Part shown: one piece after another, positions 11,287 to 20,017 of the stretch | Position numbering within the stretch: the stretch's first letter is position 1 | How the letters are laid out: each line of letters opens with the position of its first letter | Assembly (NCBI RefSeq): GCF_009688945.1 | Contig: NZ_AP021874.1 | Coordinates: 3,224,001-3,288,000 of the forward strand | From: Desulfosarcina alkanivorans | Lineage (GTDB): Bacteria > Desulfobacterota > Desulfobacteria > Desulfobacterales > Desulfosarcinaceae | Direction: 5' to 3' | Length of the DNA stretch: 64,000 nt | Program-made: the position numbers and the translations under genes | Notes under the pieces: generated by a model | Databases searched by the model: none | Seen by the model: the letters and a program-made list of their open reading frames with translations, nothing else | What the model was told of the DNA's origin: nothing

Positions 11287-11802
11287 ATGGAACTGCTGGA
11301 CCTTTGTCCGCTTGAAACGTGGAAATCCCTGGAAGACGAGATTCGCAGCCGATCCGGCCTGAACGCCGGCGCATTCAGTATCGAGGGCATTCGCCTCATC
11401 CCGCCCGCAGTGTGGCCCAATCGGTTATGCCCGCAGATCAAGGCCAACCCCAAGGGGCAGAGTTTCATCTGTGCCACCGCCCACATGAATATCGCCAATA
11501 TGGCCCAGGCGACGGGCAAGCCGGCGATCGAAGAATGTGATGCCGGAATGCTCAAAATGGCGGTACCGATTTTCGTCCATGAGGAATTTGTCGGTACCGT
11601 ATCGGGTTGCGGCCGGCTGCTGGAGGATGGGGAGGTCGATACCTTCCTCGTGGGCAAGATTACCGGAATGGAAGAAGCAACCCTGGAGGAACTGGCATCA
11701 GACGTGCCGTCCCTGTCCATGCAGGACGCCCGCACCGCCTGCCGGTTCATCGAGGAGCAGGTGGCGCAGATCGTGAAGGCATACCAGGGCCCGCCGCCCT
11801 GA
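11287..11802 (+). CDS. PocR ligand-binding-domain sensor protein
   Basis: A 171-residue protein that is essentially one PocR-type sensory domain. The signature region (EECDAGMLKMAVPIFVHEEF, then VGTVSGCGRLLEDGE) and the preceding Cys (FICATAHMN) are present. PocR domains are thought to bind small hydrocarbon-derived or cobalamin-pathway-related ligands and usually sit on regulators; here there is no DNA-binding or kinase domain. GGAGAT precedes the ATG. It is first in an operon with three heterodisulfide-reductase-like genes, so it may sense the pathway's substrate or redox state; that role is inference. Confidence 0.82.
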   Translation: MELLDLCPLETWKSLEDEIRSRSGLNAGAFSIEGIRLIPPAVWPNRLCPQIKANPKGQSFICATAHMNIANMAQATGKPAIEECDAGMLKMAVPIFVHEEFVGTVSGCGRLLEDGEVDTFLVGKITGMEEATLEELASDVPSLSMQDARTACRFIEEQVAQIVKAYQGPPP

Positions 11803-11851
11803 ACCGGATGATGGCCGAGGCTGCCGCAACCTGCGGGGAAGGTGGTGAGAA

Positions 11852-13087
11852 TTGTTGAACATTGACCACAAACACGCGACCGTCATCGGCGCCGGTGTGG
11901 CCGGGTTGACGGCTGCCGGCCTGCTGGCCGGACAGGGGGTGCAGGTAACGCTGGTCGAGAAAACGCCCTTTCTCGGCGGCCACGCCGTCCAGCTCAATTG
12001 CAAGGCCACCGATGCCTGCGTCAAATGCGGCGCATGTATGGCTGAAGACCGGCTGCTTCGTGCCGCCCGGCATCCTCATATCGAGATCCATACCGGTGCC
12101 CAGATTGACACCATCAGCGGTCGGGGTCCCTTCCAGGTCGATTATCGAATCCATTCCCCGCTGGTGAATGCCGACCGGTGCAACGGGTGCGGTCTCTGTT
12201 TGCAAAAATGCCCGGTCCCCGGTGCCATTCTCCAGGGCCGGGCCCCGCGTGTCGGCCCTTACGTGGCCATTCGCCGGGATCTGTGCCGTTACTTCGACAA
12301 TGCCGCCTGCACCCTGTGCCGGGATGCCTGCCCCCAGGGTGCCATCCGCCTGTCCTCCCGGGCGCAGCCGGGTCGGCTGAAAACGGACGCCCTGCTCTTG
12401 GCAACAGGGTTTGCCCCCTACAACCCGAGCCCCAAGCCATATGGCTATGGACGGTTTCAGAACGTCATCACCAGCCTGGATGCGGAGCGCCTGCTGCGCG
12501 ACCAGCCGGTGATGGTCCGGCCGTCGGACGGTCGGCCGGCCGGACGCATCGCCTTTGTCCAATGCGTGGGCAGCCGGGACGCCCGGTCGGGCCAGCCCGG
12601 GTGTTCCAAAATATGCTGCGGATCGTCCCTGAGGATGGCGCGACTGATTCAATCCCGCCGCAAAGGGGTGGGGATCACCTTCTTTTATATCGATGTGCAG
12701 ACCTTCGGGAAAGACTTCCCGTGCTTTTATGGCAGTGCCCGCGAAAACATCGAAATGGTCCGGGCCATCCCCGGCGATATCATGAGAACCGACACGGACG
12801 AACTGGAAGTCGTCTACTTCGACCCGGAAACCAACAGGTCGAAAGAAGCCCGCTTTGAGCTCGTGGTGCTGTCGGTGGGACTGCTTCCGCCAGGGGACCA
12901 TGGACATGTGTCCCGCACACTGGACTGGCCCCTGGATGAAAGCGGGTTCCTGCCGCCGAATGGCAGCAGGGGGCAGCCGGCAGGCATCTTTTCCGCCGGC
13001 GCGGCCACTGGCCCCATGACCATTGCCGAAAGTGTGGGCAGTGCCGAAAAGACGGTTTATGACATGATTCGGTATTTGAGCGCGTGA
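11852..13087 (+). CDS. QmoA/HdrA-like FAD-dependent oxidoreductase subunit
   Basis: This 411-residue flavoprotein has an N-terminal dinucleotide fold (VIGAGVAGLTAAGLLAGQGV) and Cys-rich segments (ACVKCGACM, RCNGCGLCLQKCPV, CTLCRDACP) for iron-sulfur clusters. A C-terminal FAD segment reads GIFSAGAATGP. The length matches QmoA of sulfate reducers better than the longer HdrA of methanogens. Such subunits pass electrons among ferredoxin, quinone or heterodisulfide-type partners. The start is TTG at 11852 or 11855, after GGTGGTGAG. Neighbouring genes supply the QmoB-like and HdrC/D-like subunits. There is no QmoC-type membrane subunit, so a soluble Hdr-like complex is more likely than a true Qmo. 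Confidence 0.88.
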   Translation: MLNIDHKHATVIGAGVAGLTAAGLLAGQGVQVTLVEKTPFLGGHAVQLNCKATDACVKCGACMAEDRLLRAARHPHIEIHTGAQIDTISGRGPFQVDYRIHSPLVNADRCNGCGLCLQKCPVPGAILQGRAPRVGPYVAIRRDLCRYFDNAACTLCRDACPQGAIRLSSRAQPGRLKTDALLLATGFAPYNPSPKPYGYGRFQNVITSLDAERLLRDQPVMVRPSDGRPAGRIAFVQCVGSRDARSGQPGCSKICCGSSLRMARLIQSRRKGVGITFFYIDVQTFGKDFPCFYGSARENIEMVRAIPGDIMRTDTDELEVVYFDPETNRSKEARFELVVLSVGLLPPGDHGHVSRTLDWPLDESGFLPPNGSRGQPAGIFSAGAATGPMTIAESVGSAEKTVYDMIRYLSA

Positions 13088-13188
13088 ACTTACTTTCAGA
13101 ATCGAAAGCATGGCACCCGGGTTCAAGCCGGTACCATCCATACCTGCCGGGAAAATTGCCATACGCATTCGGGTGAGAACTTATCGAC

Positions 13189-14796
13189 ATGGCCGAAAAA
13201 ACGACATCCGCGATCAGGAATCCCGCTTCCCCGCCTCAGGAGGTGATCATTTTCGGCAGCGGCGTCTGCGCACAAAAAATTGCCCGCAATCTTTGCGGGC
13301 ACGGCATCAGTGCCTGCCTGGCGTCCGGCGCGGACGCCCCCCCACTGAGGGGTCAGGGTGTCGGAGCCCAATGGCTGCGCGGTGTCGAGCTGACCGCCTG
13401 CCGGGGATTTGCAGGGAATTTCGAACTGAAACTCAGGCAGCGGGAGACCTTTCTCTATCGCAAGGCACCGGCCATTGTCCTGGCCGAGGACCCGCATCAC
13501 GCCCCCGCCTATGCGCCCTATGGATTGAAACCCGGTTCGCGGGTGATGTCCATCTCCCAGCTGGAAGAAACACGGGGAGATTTGCCGGCAGCGGACCGTC
13601 CGGGGGGCGGCACGCGGGTCGCCTTTTTTTGCGGATGGGAAAATGACAGCCATCCGGCGGTCGCCAGGCGGATGCTGGCGGCATGCCTCCAGTTGCAACA
13701 GCACTCCCGGACGAGTACGTATTTCATGACCGGCAACCTCAAGGTGGCCGCCAGGGGTGCGGAAGGGCTGGTCGAGGCGGCCAAGCGTTCGGGCACCATT
13801 TTTCTCAAATTCACCCGGCGATTTCCAACGGTTCAAACGCTGGCGGACGGCCATTTTAAAATCGACTGTCCGGATGAGCTGACCCGAGCGCCGTTTCAAC
13901 TGGAAACCGACCGGATCGTGGTGGACGAAACCATCGGGCCGCACCCGCGCCTGGAGGAACTGGCCCGACGGCTTGAGATCAGACAGGACGGCATCGGGTT
14001 TGCCCAGAGTGACAATGTCCGCCGGCTGAGCAACGCCACCAACCGGCGCGGCATTTTTACGGCCGGCGGTTCACGGGGCGCCCTGTCCGCGGACGAGCAG
14101 ATGGCCGATGCCGACCAGGTCGCACTGAACGTGCTGGCCTTCCTGAAGGATCTGGGTGCCGACACCCTGCCAGGAATGGAAATCCATCGCGGCCGCTGCG
14201 CCCGCTGCCTGACCTGCCACCGGCTGTGCCCCCACAAGGCCATTGAGATCGGGCCGCACATGTCGGTGGTCTCCGCGGCGTGCCAGCGCTGCGGCATCTG
14301 CATGGCGGGCTGTCCGGCCCGTGCCATCCACATGGAAGGGGTGCAGATCGGCGCAAAAATAAAAAACTGCATCCGAAAGCCGACCCGGAGCTCAGGTGAA
14401 AAAGGAGACCATCTGCAGGTAATGGTGTTCGGCTGCGCCCGCTCGACCGGTCAGGCCCGTGCCTTGGCCCGTCTGTCGGGCCAGCCCCTGCCGTCCGGTG
14501 TCCGGTTTGTCGAGGTCCCCTGCGGAGGCTGCATTTCCAGCCGTCACCTCTTGACGGCCTTTGAGGCCGGCGCCCGCGGCGTGATGCTCTGCACCTGCCA
14601 CACGGACAACTGCCAGTCGGACACCGGAAACCGGGTGGCCCGCCGGCGGGCCCAGGCGACCGGGGATCAACTGACGGCGGCCGGGATCGAGGGAGATCGA
14701 CTGTATGTCACCTCCGTGGCGGCCAACATGGGCACCGAATTCGTCGCCATGATCAATGGGTTTGCAGAACGGATCCGGGCACTCGACGCCTGCTGA
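13189..14796 (+). CDS. QmoB-like HdrA/ferredoxin/MvhD fusion subunit
   Basis: A 535-residue protein. The N-terminal 330 residues resemble a flavin-binding HdrA half with a degenerate GSGVCA loop and the FAD tail GIFTAGGSRGALSADEQMAD. Two 4Fe-4S motifs follow (CARCLTCHRLCP and CQRCGICMAGCP). The C-terminal domain resembles MvhD, the delta subunit that links hydrogenase to Hdr (CGGC, then CTCHTDNCQSDTGN). This arrangement matches QmoB of sulfate reducers. It would take electrons from, or give them to, the QmoA-like partner encoded 101 bases upstream. The electron donor is not identifiable from the window. Confidence 0.88.
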   Translation: MAEKTTSAIRNPASPPQEVIIFGSGVCAQKIARNLCGHGISACLASGADAPPLRGQGVGAQWLRGVELTACRGFAGNFELKLRQRETFLYRKAPAIVLAEDPHHAPAYAPYGLKPGSRVMSISQLEETRGDLPAADRPGGGTRVAFFCGWENDSHPAVARRMLAACLQLQQHSRTSTYFMTGNLKVAARGAEGLVEAAKRSGTIFLKFTRRFPTVQTLADGHFKIDCPDELTRAPFQLETDRIVVDETIGPHPRLEELARRLEIRQDGIGFAQSDNVRRLSNATNRRGIFTAGGSRGALSADEQMADADQVALNVLAFLKDLGADTLPGMEIHRGRCARCLTCHRLCPHKAIEIGPHMSVVSAACQRCGICMAGCPARAIHMEGVQIGAKIKNCIRKPTRSSGEKGDHLQVMVFGCARSTGQARALARLSGQPLPSGVRFVEVPCGGCISSRHLLTAFEAGARGVMLCTCHTDNCQSDTGNRVARRRAQATGDQLTAAGIEGDRLYVTSVAANMGTEFVAMINGFAERIRALDAC

Positions 14797-14831
14797 ACGA
14801 AGGGAAAACAACCAACCGAGGAAAAAACACG

Positions 14832-16049
14832 ATGGCCGACGAACCGGTTCGCCTTGAAGATCTGAACCCCGCCTGCTGCAGCCAATGGGCCCATGAACAG
14901 GATGTATGCCTGACATGCGCCATGTGCGCCAGTGCCTGCCCGGTGGCCGGGGTGGACGATTACGACCCCCGAAAGATGGTGCGCATGGTCTCGCTGGGTA
15001 TGGTGGACGAGGTGGCCCGATCCCGCTGGCCCTGGATCTGCACCATGTGCGGCAAGTGCGAGCAGAGTTGCCCCATGGGAATCGACATCGCCGATATCAC
15101 CCGGCGCGTCCGCTCGCTGCGCGACGGCCGGCAGGTGCCGGGCATTCTGCAAAAAGGTCTCGCCGCCGCCCTGGAAACCGGCAACAACCTGCGTCTGCCC
15201 AAGGAGGACTTTATCTTCATCCTGGAAGATGTGGGCGAAGAGATCGCCGAAGAACCGGGCTTCGACGGCTTTACCGTTCCCATCGACCGAAAAGGCGCAC
15301 GCTTGCTCACCACCGTCCACAACAAACTGGTGAACACCCACACCGAAGACCTAAAGCCCTGGTGGAAAATCTTCCATGTTGCCGGTGAAGACTGGACCGT
15401 GGCCTCGGACAACTGGGAAGGCACCAGCTGGGGCTATTTTACCGGCAACGACGACGCCATACGGACCATGGCCGGACGCATCGTGGAAAACATGCGCCGG
15501 TTGGAGATCGATACGCTGCTCTGGCCCGAATGAGGGCACGCCTATCTGGCGACCAGGTATGGTCTCCAACGATGGTTTCCCGAAGCCCTGGAAGCATTCA
15601 ACACGGTCACGGTGTTTGACCTGTTGATCGAATACATCAAAAGCGGGCGCATCCGCCTGGATCGCCAACGGTTCGATGTGCGCGCCACCTACCACGACCC
15701 CTGCAACTACGGCCGGCGGGCGCAGAAACGATTCGGCTACGGCTATTTTGCCGAACCCCGGTGGATCATGGACCAGTGCCTGGAAGACTGGGTCGATCTG
15801 CATCCCGACCGGCAGCACCAGATCTGCTGCGGCGGCGGTGGCGGCGCCCTGACCACGGGATACAATGACGAACGCATTTTCTACGGCCGTCGAAAAATGG
15901 ACCAGATCCGCGCAACCGGTGCCCACATGCTGGTCCTGCCCTGCCACAGCTGCCACGGCCAGATCAACAGCATCAAGGCGACCTATGACATGGACGGCCT
16001 GACCGTGAAATACCTCTGGGAACTGGTGGCCGATTGCCTGATGTTGTAG
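14832..16049 (+). CDS. HdrC/HdrD-like iron-sulfur selenoprotein (in-frame UGA read as Sec234)
   Basis: The frame is interrupted only by TGA at 15531-15533 and then stays open to TAG at 16047-16049, giving 405 residues with Sec at 234. The N-terminal part has two 4Fe-4S motifs (C26/C29/C32/C36 and C70/C73/C76/C80). The part after the TGA continues the same family without a break: GHAYLATRYGLQRWF, YHDPCNYGRR, QICCGGGGGA and PCHSCHGQI, the CCG domain of HdrB/HdrD. Homologues carry Cys at this point (PECGHA; here PE-U-GHA). A stem-loop with a GGUA loop lies 22 bases after the UGA. A conventional annotation would split this into a 233-residue protein and a 145-residue fragment. The subunit would reduce a disulfide or heterodisulfide in the complex encoded upstream. 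Confidence 0.87.
15547..15568 (+). promoter_or_regulatory. Bacterial SECIS element (Sec insertion hairpin) of the Hdr-like gene
   Basis: The stem is TGG (15547-15549)/CCA (15566-15568), a C-T mismatch, then GACCA (15551-15555)/TGGTC (15560-15564), closing a four-base loop GGTA at 15556-15559. The loop contains the GU expected for SelB binding. It lies 22 bases after the UGA at 15531-15533, within the range of known bacterial elements. Confidence 0.75.
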
Positions 16050-16087
16050 CGTCTCAGCGATCTGGAATTGGATCTGTGAAGGCGCCC

Positions 16088-16126
16088 ACAGGTTTTCACG
16101 GCGCTGAGGAGACGCCGTTAACCTGT
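16088..16126. terminator. Hairpin between convergent Hdr-like and GNAT genes
   Basis: ACAGGTT (16088-16094)/AACCTGT (16120-16126) and ACGGCG (16098-16103)/CGCCGT (16113-16118) pair around a small internal loop and a nine-base apical loop. The right arm overlaps the last codons of the GNAT gene. No strong T-run follows on either strand. Confidence 0.5.
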
Positions 16127-16579
16127 GTCTAAGCTGCGTTCCAGGTTGATGGTTGTGGAAGGCCTGAACCGGTTGGCGCTGAAGAAGTGGATCAGTTTGG
16201 AATCATTCCAGTCGACCAGGGTGTTCACTTTTTTTACGCCGATTTGTCTCAGGTGATCCATGAATTCATTGATCAACCGCTCACCCAGGCCCTGATGCCG
16301 GTATTGGGGATCGACACCGATGGTATCCAGCCTGGCCTCTTCCTGAAAAATACCGTATTCGCCCATATAGAGCTCTCCCATGACAAACCCCACAACAGTT
16401 TTGGCGTCATCCTCGGCCACCAGCGACGTGGGCAGGTAGTCATTGGAATTGAACAGTTTTTCAAACTTCATTTCATAATACCGGGGCCGGGGCGCCTGGA
16501 GGACCTTGGCGTCGATCGCCACCACGGCGTCGAAGTCGTCAACCGTCATGAGTCTGATGCTGATGGTGCTCTGGTTCAT
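16118..16579 (-). CDS. GNAT-family N-acetyltransferase
   Basis: A 153-residue acetyltransferase. The acetyl-CoA-binding signature is GVDPQYRHQGLGERLINEF, preceded by the beta strand EARLDTI and followed by KKVNTLVDWND and a HFFSANRFRPST end. The ATG at 16579 follows a perfect AGGAGG seven bases upstream, so the longer frame reaching back to 16669 is not used. The gene stands alone between convergent neighbours. The substrate is unknown; the family covers small molecules and protein N-termini. Confidence 0.9.
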   Translation of the reverse strand: MNQSTISIRLMTVDDFDAVVAIDAKVLQAPRPRYYEMKFEKLFNSNDYLPTSLVAEDDAKTVVGFVMGELYMGEYGIFQEEARLDTIGVDPQYRHQGLGERLINEFMDHLRQIGVKKVNTLVDWNDSKLIHFFSANRFRPSTTINLERSLDTG

Positions 16580-16782
16580 GGTGCCTCCTTTGGGTGTAAC
16601 CGTCTCCGCCGACTGGAAGGGATTGAGGTGGTGAACGGAGCTCACGGGGGGCGACAATCCCGCAAACAAGCCCCCCGTGCCGGCATGTTTCCGCAGGTAT
16701 CGCCCGCCCCGTCCGATCGGCAGCCGATTCTGGCCTCGACCTGTAAAACCCGGAAGGGTAAAAAAGAGCAGATAGATATAGC

Positions 16783-16812
16783 GTTACCCATTTTCATAGT
16801 TGGGGTCAAGGG
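16783..16812. repeat. 30-bp dispersed repeat, copy 1
   Basis: GTTACCCATTTT, eight variable bases, then GGGTCAAGGG. The same arrangement with identical spacing occurs at 34590-34619. It lies in the 549-base gap 16580-17128, which otherwise contains no gene I can support. Confidence 0.5.
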
Positions 16813-16829
16813 GATTAGGGGTAGAGGGG

Positions 16830-16931
16830 TTCACGGGGTACCGCATCTGCTTCGCTGCCGGGCACCTGAAGTACCAATCGGTCGTCTGCATACCCAACGC
16901 CTCGCATCTACTGCACCCTGTAAATGCTTAC
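16830..16931. mobile_element. Possible remnant bounded by IS66-like ends
   Basis: TTCACGGGGTACC at 16830-16842 and the reverse complement GTAAGCATTTACAGGGTG of 16914-16931 both resemble the left terminal repeat of the IS66-family element at 41089 (GTAAGCATTCACGGGGTA). The left copy lacks the GTAAGCA tip. There is no transposase between them, so at most this is a decayed or miniature element. Confidence 0.3.
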
Positions 16932-17128
16932 AGTTCGGTTTTTTCAACTCATTGACGGCTTCAACCCAGTGACCGGCTGAGATTGACTGGCATCTCTGCT
17001 GACCGATTGAAGGGGGGCGGCGGGACGCTTGGACTGCCGTTGGAAGCCTGCGGCACAATCAGGCCTGAAACCGGCGCCGGCCTTGGCGTGTGGGCACGGA
17101 TCACGGGGGATGACCAATCCCTCGACGA

Positions 17129-17494
17129 TTACTCTTGTGCGGGTACGTCGTGGAAACGAGAGGCCGGTGTCCCGGAAACCGCCGGGGAAGCGGGGGCAAC
17201 GCCTTCAGGGAGGGGGCAGCCGCAGGCAGTGCGGGCGGCGGAGTCCAGGTTGCGGTCCCAGAAGTAAACGTCCCCCTTTTCGCACACCCAATGGCGGTGA
17301 TAGTGGTAACACCGGATCTGGACGTCCGTCTCCGGGCAGACCGTAAAGTATTCGCCCGAACCATAATAGTCCGACGGCTTATGGGTAAAGGGGACTGCAT
17401 CTTCCGCGCATTCCCAGGCATGGGTGCAAGCCGCGGACAGCAGGAGCGGTAAAAGCACCGACCCGGCCAGCCTGAAAATCCGCTGTTTCAACAT
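17129..17494 (-). CDS. Small exported Cys/His-rich protein
   Basis: 121 residues with a basic start, a hydrophobic stretch (LAGSVLLPLLLSAAC) and then a mature region rich in Cys, His and aromatic residues (RCYHYHRHWVCEKGDVYFW). The SAAC could be a weak lipobox, but Ser at -3 is unusual, so simple export is also possible. The ATG overlaps the end of the amidohydrolase gene, so it is the last gene of the transporter operon. I do not recognise a family. The paired Cys and the HYHRH cluster suggest disulfides or metal binding. Confidence 0.65.
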   Translation of the reverse strand: MLKQRIFRLAGSVLLPLLLSAACTHAWECAEDAVPFTHKPSDYYGSGEYFTVCPETDVQIRCYHYHRHWVCEKGDVYFWDRNLDSAARTACGCPLPEGVAPASPAVSGTPASRFHDVPAQE

Positions 17495-19065
17495 GGGCCT
17501 GCGTCCTCCCCGCCATCGGCCCCTTTCGCCGACCCATGCCAGACACCCGCAACACAGACACGGTGGACCCCGATATCCCTGATCCGGTCCGCGGGGACCT
17601 GGAACGGGTCGTCTTCCAGGACGACCAGATCGGCCAGCCGACCCGGTGCCAGGGTGCCCTTCTCGCTTTCTTCAAAGGCGCTCCAGGCCGCCGTTGCGGT
17701 GAACATCTCAAGGGCCTCACGGACACTCACCCGCTGCTCAGGATTGGGGTGGGTAACCGCCGCCTGGATGCCGGCAAGGGGGCTGTAAGGGGTTACCGGG
17801 CTGTCCGATCCGCCGCTGATGGGAATGCCCGCATCCAAAATGGTGCGATAGGGGTGCACGCGTGCCAGGCGGGATTGGCCCAGCAGGGCCGCATACGTGG
17901 CCATGTCCTTCTGGCCGATGAAGGCCGGGATGAAGGCCGGCTGCATGGCCGCCATGATGCCCGCCCGGGCCATGCGTTCGATCTGGTTGTACGTCGGCAG
18001 TTCCAGGTGTTCGATGCGGTGGCGGTGATCCTCACGGGGAAAGGCCCGCAGCGCCTTTTCCATGGCCCACAGCACCTGTTCGATGGAACGTTCCGACTCG
18101 CAGTGCACCGCGATCTGGAGCCCCTCACGGTGGGCCGCCAGGATAAAGCGATCCATTGCCTCCTGGGTATAGGTCAGGGCGCCGTAGTTATCCGGTTCGT
18201 CCGCATAGGGTTCGAACAGGGCGGCCGTGTGCGCTTCGAAAGCACCGTCCGAGCAGATGCACCCGCCGATGCGGGGCAGTCCCAGACGTTTGACCTCGTC
18301 GATATCCATGGACTGGTTGTAGCAGACCAGGTGGACCGGCAGACGGTGGCGGTGTCGCCAGATAAAGGGGGTGTCGCCGGGCCCCAGGTCTCCGCCGTCG
18401 AGGGCATGCAGGGTCGTGATCCCTTTTGCCAGGGCCATGCCGGCCGCCCGGTCAAGGTATCCAAGCCGGGTCTCCGGGGAAACGATGCCGGCCATGGCCG
18501 GGTGCACGAAGGTCAGGATGCCCGGATCCCGGACCACGCCGGTGGGGCGCCCCCCCTCGAGATCGAGCCCGGCCAGGTCGAGCGGCGGCTTGATGATCTC
18601 CAGCGCCCTGGTGTTCAGGGCACACATGTGGACCGTGGCGTGCATGAGAAAAACGGGATGGTCCGGGACCGCACGATCCAGGTCGGTCCGGGTGGGCATG
18701 GCCTTTTGGGCCAGCGCCTGCTCGTTCAGGTAGCTCCCGAACACCCACTCCCCTTTGGGTGTCTGCCCGGCCCGGTCGGCAATCCGTTCCAGGATCGCAG
18801 CAATGTCGGGGACATCGTCCAGATGGACGGCCGACGCCTGGGACCCGGTCAGCATCAGGTGTTCGTGGGTGTCGATGAAGCCCGGCAGCACGGTCCGCCC
18901 ACCCAGGTCCAGCGGTGTCCATCCCCGGTCGATGAGGGGCGACAGCGTTTCCTGCATGCCGACGGCGGCGATGCGGCCATTTTCGACAGCCAGGGCCGTA
19001 CTGCGGGTATCCCCGCCATCCATGCTGATGATGTTGGCATTGATGATGAGTTCTCGGTCGCTCAT
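17488..19065 (-). CDS. Amidohydrolase (YtcJ-like, amidohydrolase-3 family)
   Basis: A 525-residue metal-dependent hydrolase. The N-terminal beta strands are followed by the metal motif PGFIDTHEHL (His67, His69). Later come IAVHCESERS, HRIEHLELP and GGSDSPVTPYSPLAG, typical of the YtcJ branch, and a C-terminal sandwich (GTLAPGRLADLVVLEDDP). It probably hydrolyses an amide or cyclic amide imported by the transporter just upstream; the substrate cannot be read from sequence. It starts four bases after the livM stop in the same operon. Confidence 0.9.
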   Translation of the reverse strand: MSDRELIINANIISMDGGDTRSTALAVENGRIAAVGMQETLSPLIDRGWTPLDLGGRTVLPGFIDTHEHLMLTGSQASAVHLDDVPDIAAILERIADRAGQTPKGEWVFGSYLNEQALAQKAMPTRTDLDRAVPDHPVFLMHATVHMCALNTRALEIIKPPLDLAGLDLEGGRPTGVVRDPGILTFVHPAMAGIVSPETRLGYLDRAAGMALAKGITTLHALDGGDLGPGDTPFIWRHRHRLPVHLVCYNQSMDIDEVKRLGLPRIGGCICSDGAFEAHTAALFEPYADEPDNYGALTYTQEAMDRFILAAHREGLQIAVHCESERSIEQVLWAMEKALRAFPREDHRHRIEHLELPTYNQIERMARAGIMAAMQPAFIPAFIGQKDMATYAALLGQSRLARVHPYRTILDAGIPISGGSDSPVTPYSPLAGIQAAVTHPNPEQRVSVREALEMFTATAAWSAFEESEKGTLAPGRLADLVVLEDDPFQVPADRIRDIGVHRVCVAGVWHGSAKGADGGEDAGPC

Positions 19066-19069
19066 GGGG

Positions 19070-20017
19070 TCACGCCTGTTTTTTCCTGCTTGTCAGTTTT
19101 CTGTCGATCCAATCGATCAGTTGAATGATGCCGCCCGGGAAAAAGAGGATGGTGGCACAGATCAGCCCGCCGAGGATGGCCAGGCGCAGGGTGCCGGCCA
19201 GCCGCAGGAATTCGTTGCCGAAGACGATCACGGCCGAGCCGAGCACCGGTCCCATGAAGGTGCCGATGCCGCCCAGTTCCATCATGGCGATGGCCAGCAG
19301 AAACGGCTCGATGGCCAGGGTGGCCGGTGAGATGTCGCCCAGGTAGTGGACATAGAACCCGCCGCAAAGACCGGTCATGAAGGAAACCATCACGAAGACC
19401 TTGATCTTCTCCTTGTACTCGCTGACCCCCAGGGCGGTGGCAAACGCCTTGCTGTCACGCAGGGCCACGAAGGCCAGCCCGGTGGACGAGCGGATGATCC
19501 ACCAGATCGCCCCGTGGATCAGGAGGAAGAAGCCAAAAACGATATAATAGGCCTGCACCCGGGTGATATCGGCAAAAAAAGGCGGAATATCGTGCAGCCC
19601 CATGGCCCCGCCGGTGATGGTGCGGGTCTGGGTCAGGACCGTCGGCAGGCTGTCGGCAAAAATGAGGGACAGCAGGGCAATGTAGATGCCGCTGAGCCTG
19701 AGGGCAGGCAGTCCCACGAGCAGGGTCACGATCACCATGGCGGCCACACCGCCTAAAATCATGCACCCCCAGGGCGACCAGCCCAGGGACTTGGCCAGGA
19801 TGCCCGACGCGTAACCGCCCACCGCCAGAAAACCGATGTTGCCCAGTGACGAGATGCCGGCCACACCCATCAGCAGGTTCCAGTTGGAGGCCACCGCCGA
19901 CCAGATGAAAAAGAGAATCAGGATATGCATGATGTACATGTTTCCGTGAACCAGGGGGTAGGCGGCGATGCCCGCCAGCCCCAGTGCCACGGCGATGACT
20001 TTCCAGTTGAGCACCAT
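19070..20017 (-). CDS. livM: Branched-chain amino-acid-type ABC transporter permease LivM
   Basis: A 315-residue polytopic inner-membrane protein with the LivM signature regions (SLGNIGFLAVGGYASGI, LPALRLSGIYIALLSL and ELGGIGTFMGPVLGS). The ATG at 20017 overlaps the livH TAA by one base; a longer frame back to 20161 would add an unrelated leader. With LivH it forms the channel powered by LivG and LivF. The family also moves amides, urea and aromatic compounds, so the substrate need not be an amino acid. Confidence 0.93.
   Translation of the reverse strand: MVLNWKVIAVALGLAGIAAYPLVHGNMYIMHILILFFIWSAVASNWNLLMGVAGISSLGNIGFLAVGGYASGILAKSLGWSPWGCMILGGVAAMVIVTLLVGLPALRLSGIYIALLSLIFADSLPTVLTQTRTITGGAMGLHDIPPFFADITRVQAYYIVFGFFLLIHGAIWWIIRSSTGLAFVALRDSKAFATALGVSEYKEKIKVFVMVSFMTGLCGGFYVHYLGDISPATLAIEPFLLAIAMMELGGIGTFMGPVLGSAVIVFGNEFLRLAGTLRLAILGGLICATILFFPGGIIQLIDWIDRKLTSRKKQA

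Noticed and set aside
12178..12858. Overlapping same-strand frame inside the HdrA-like gene
   Set aside because: Translation lacks any domain; the real frame has full motif support.
11747..13168. 473-codon minus-strand frame
   Set aside because: Antisense to the QmoA/HdrA-like gene, no domain.
17536..19128. 530-codon open frame on the plus strand
   Set aside because: Fully antisense to the amidohydrolase, with composition typical of GC-rich shadow frames and no family motif.
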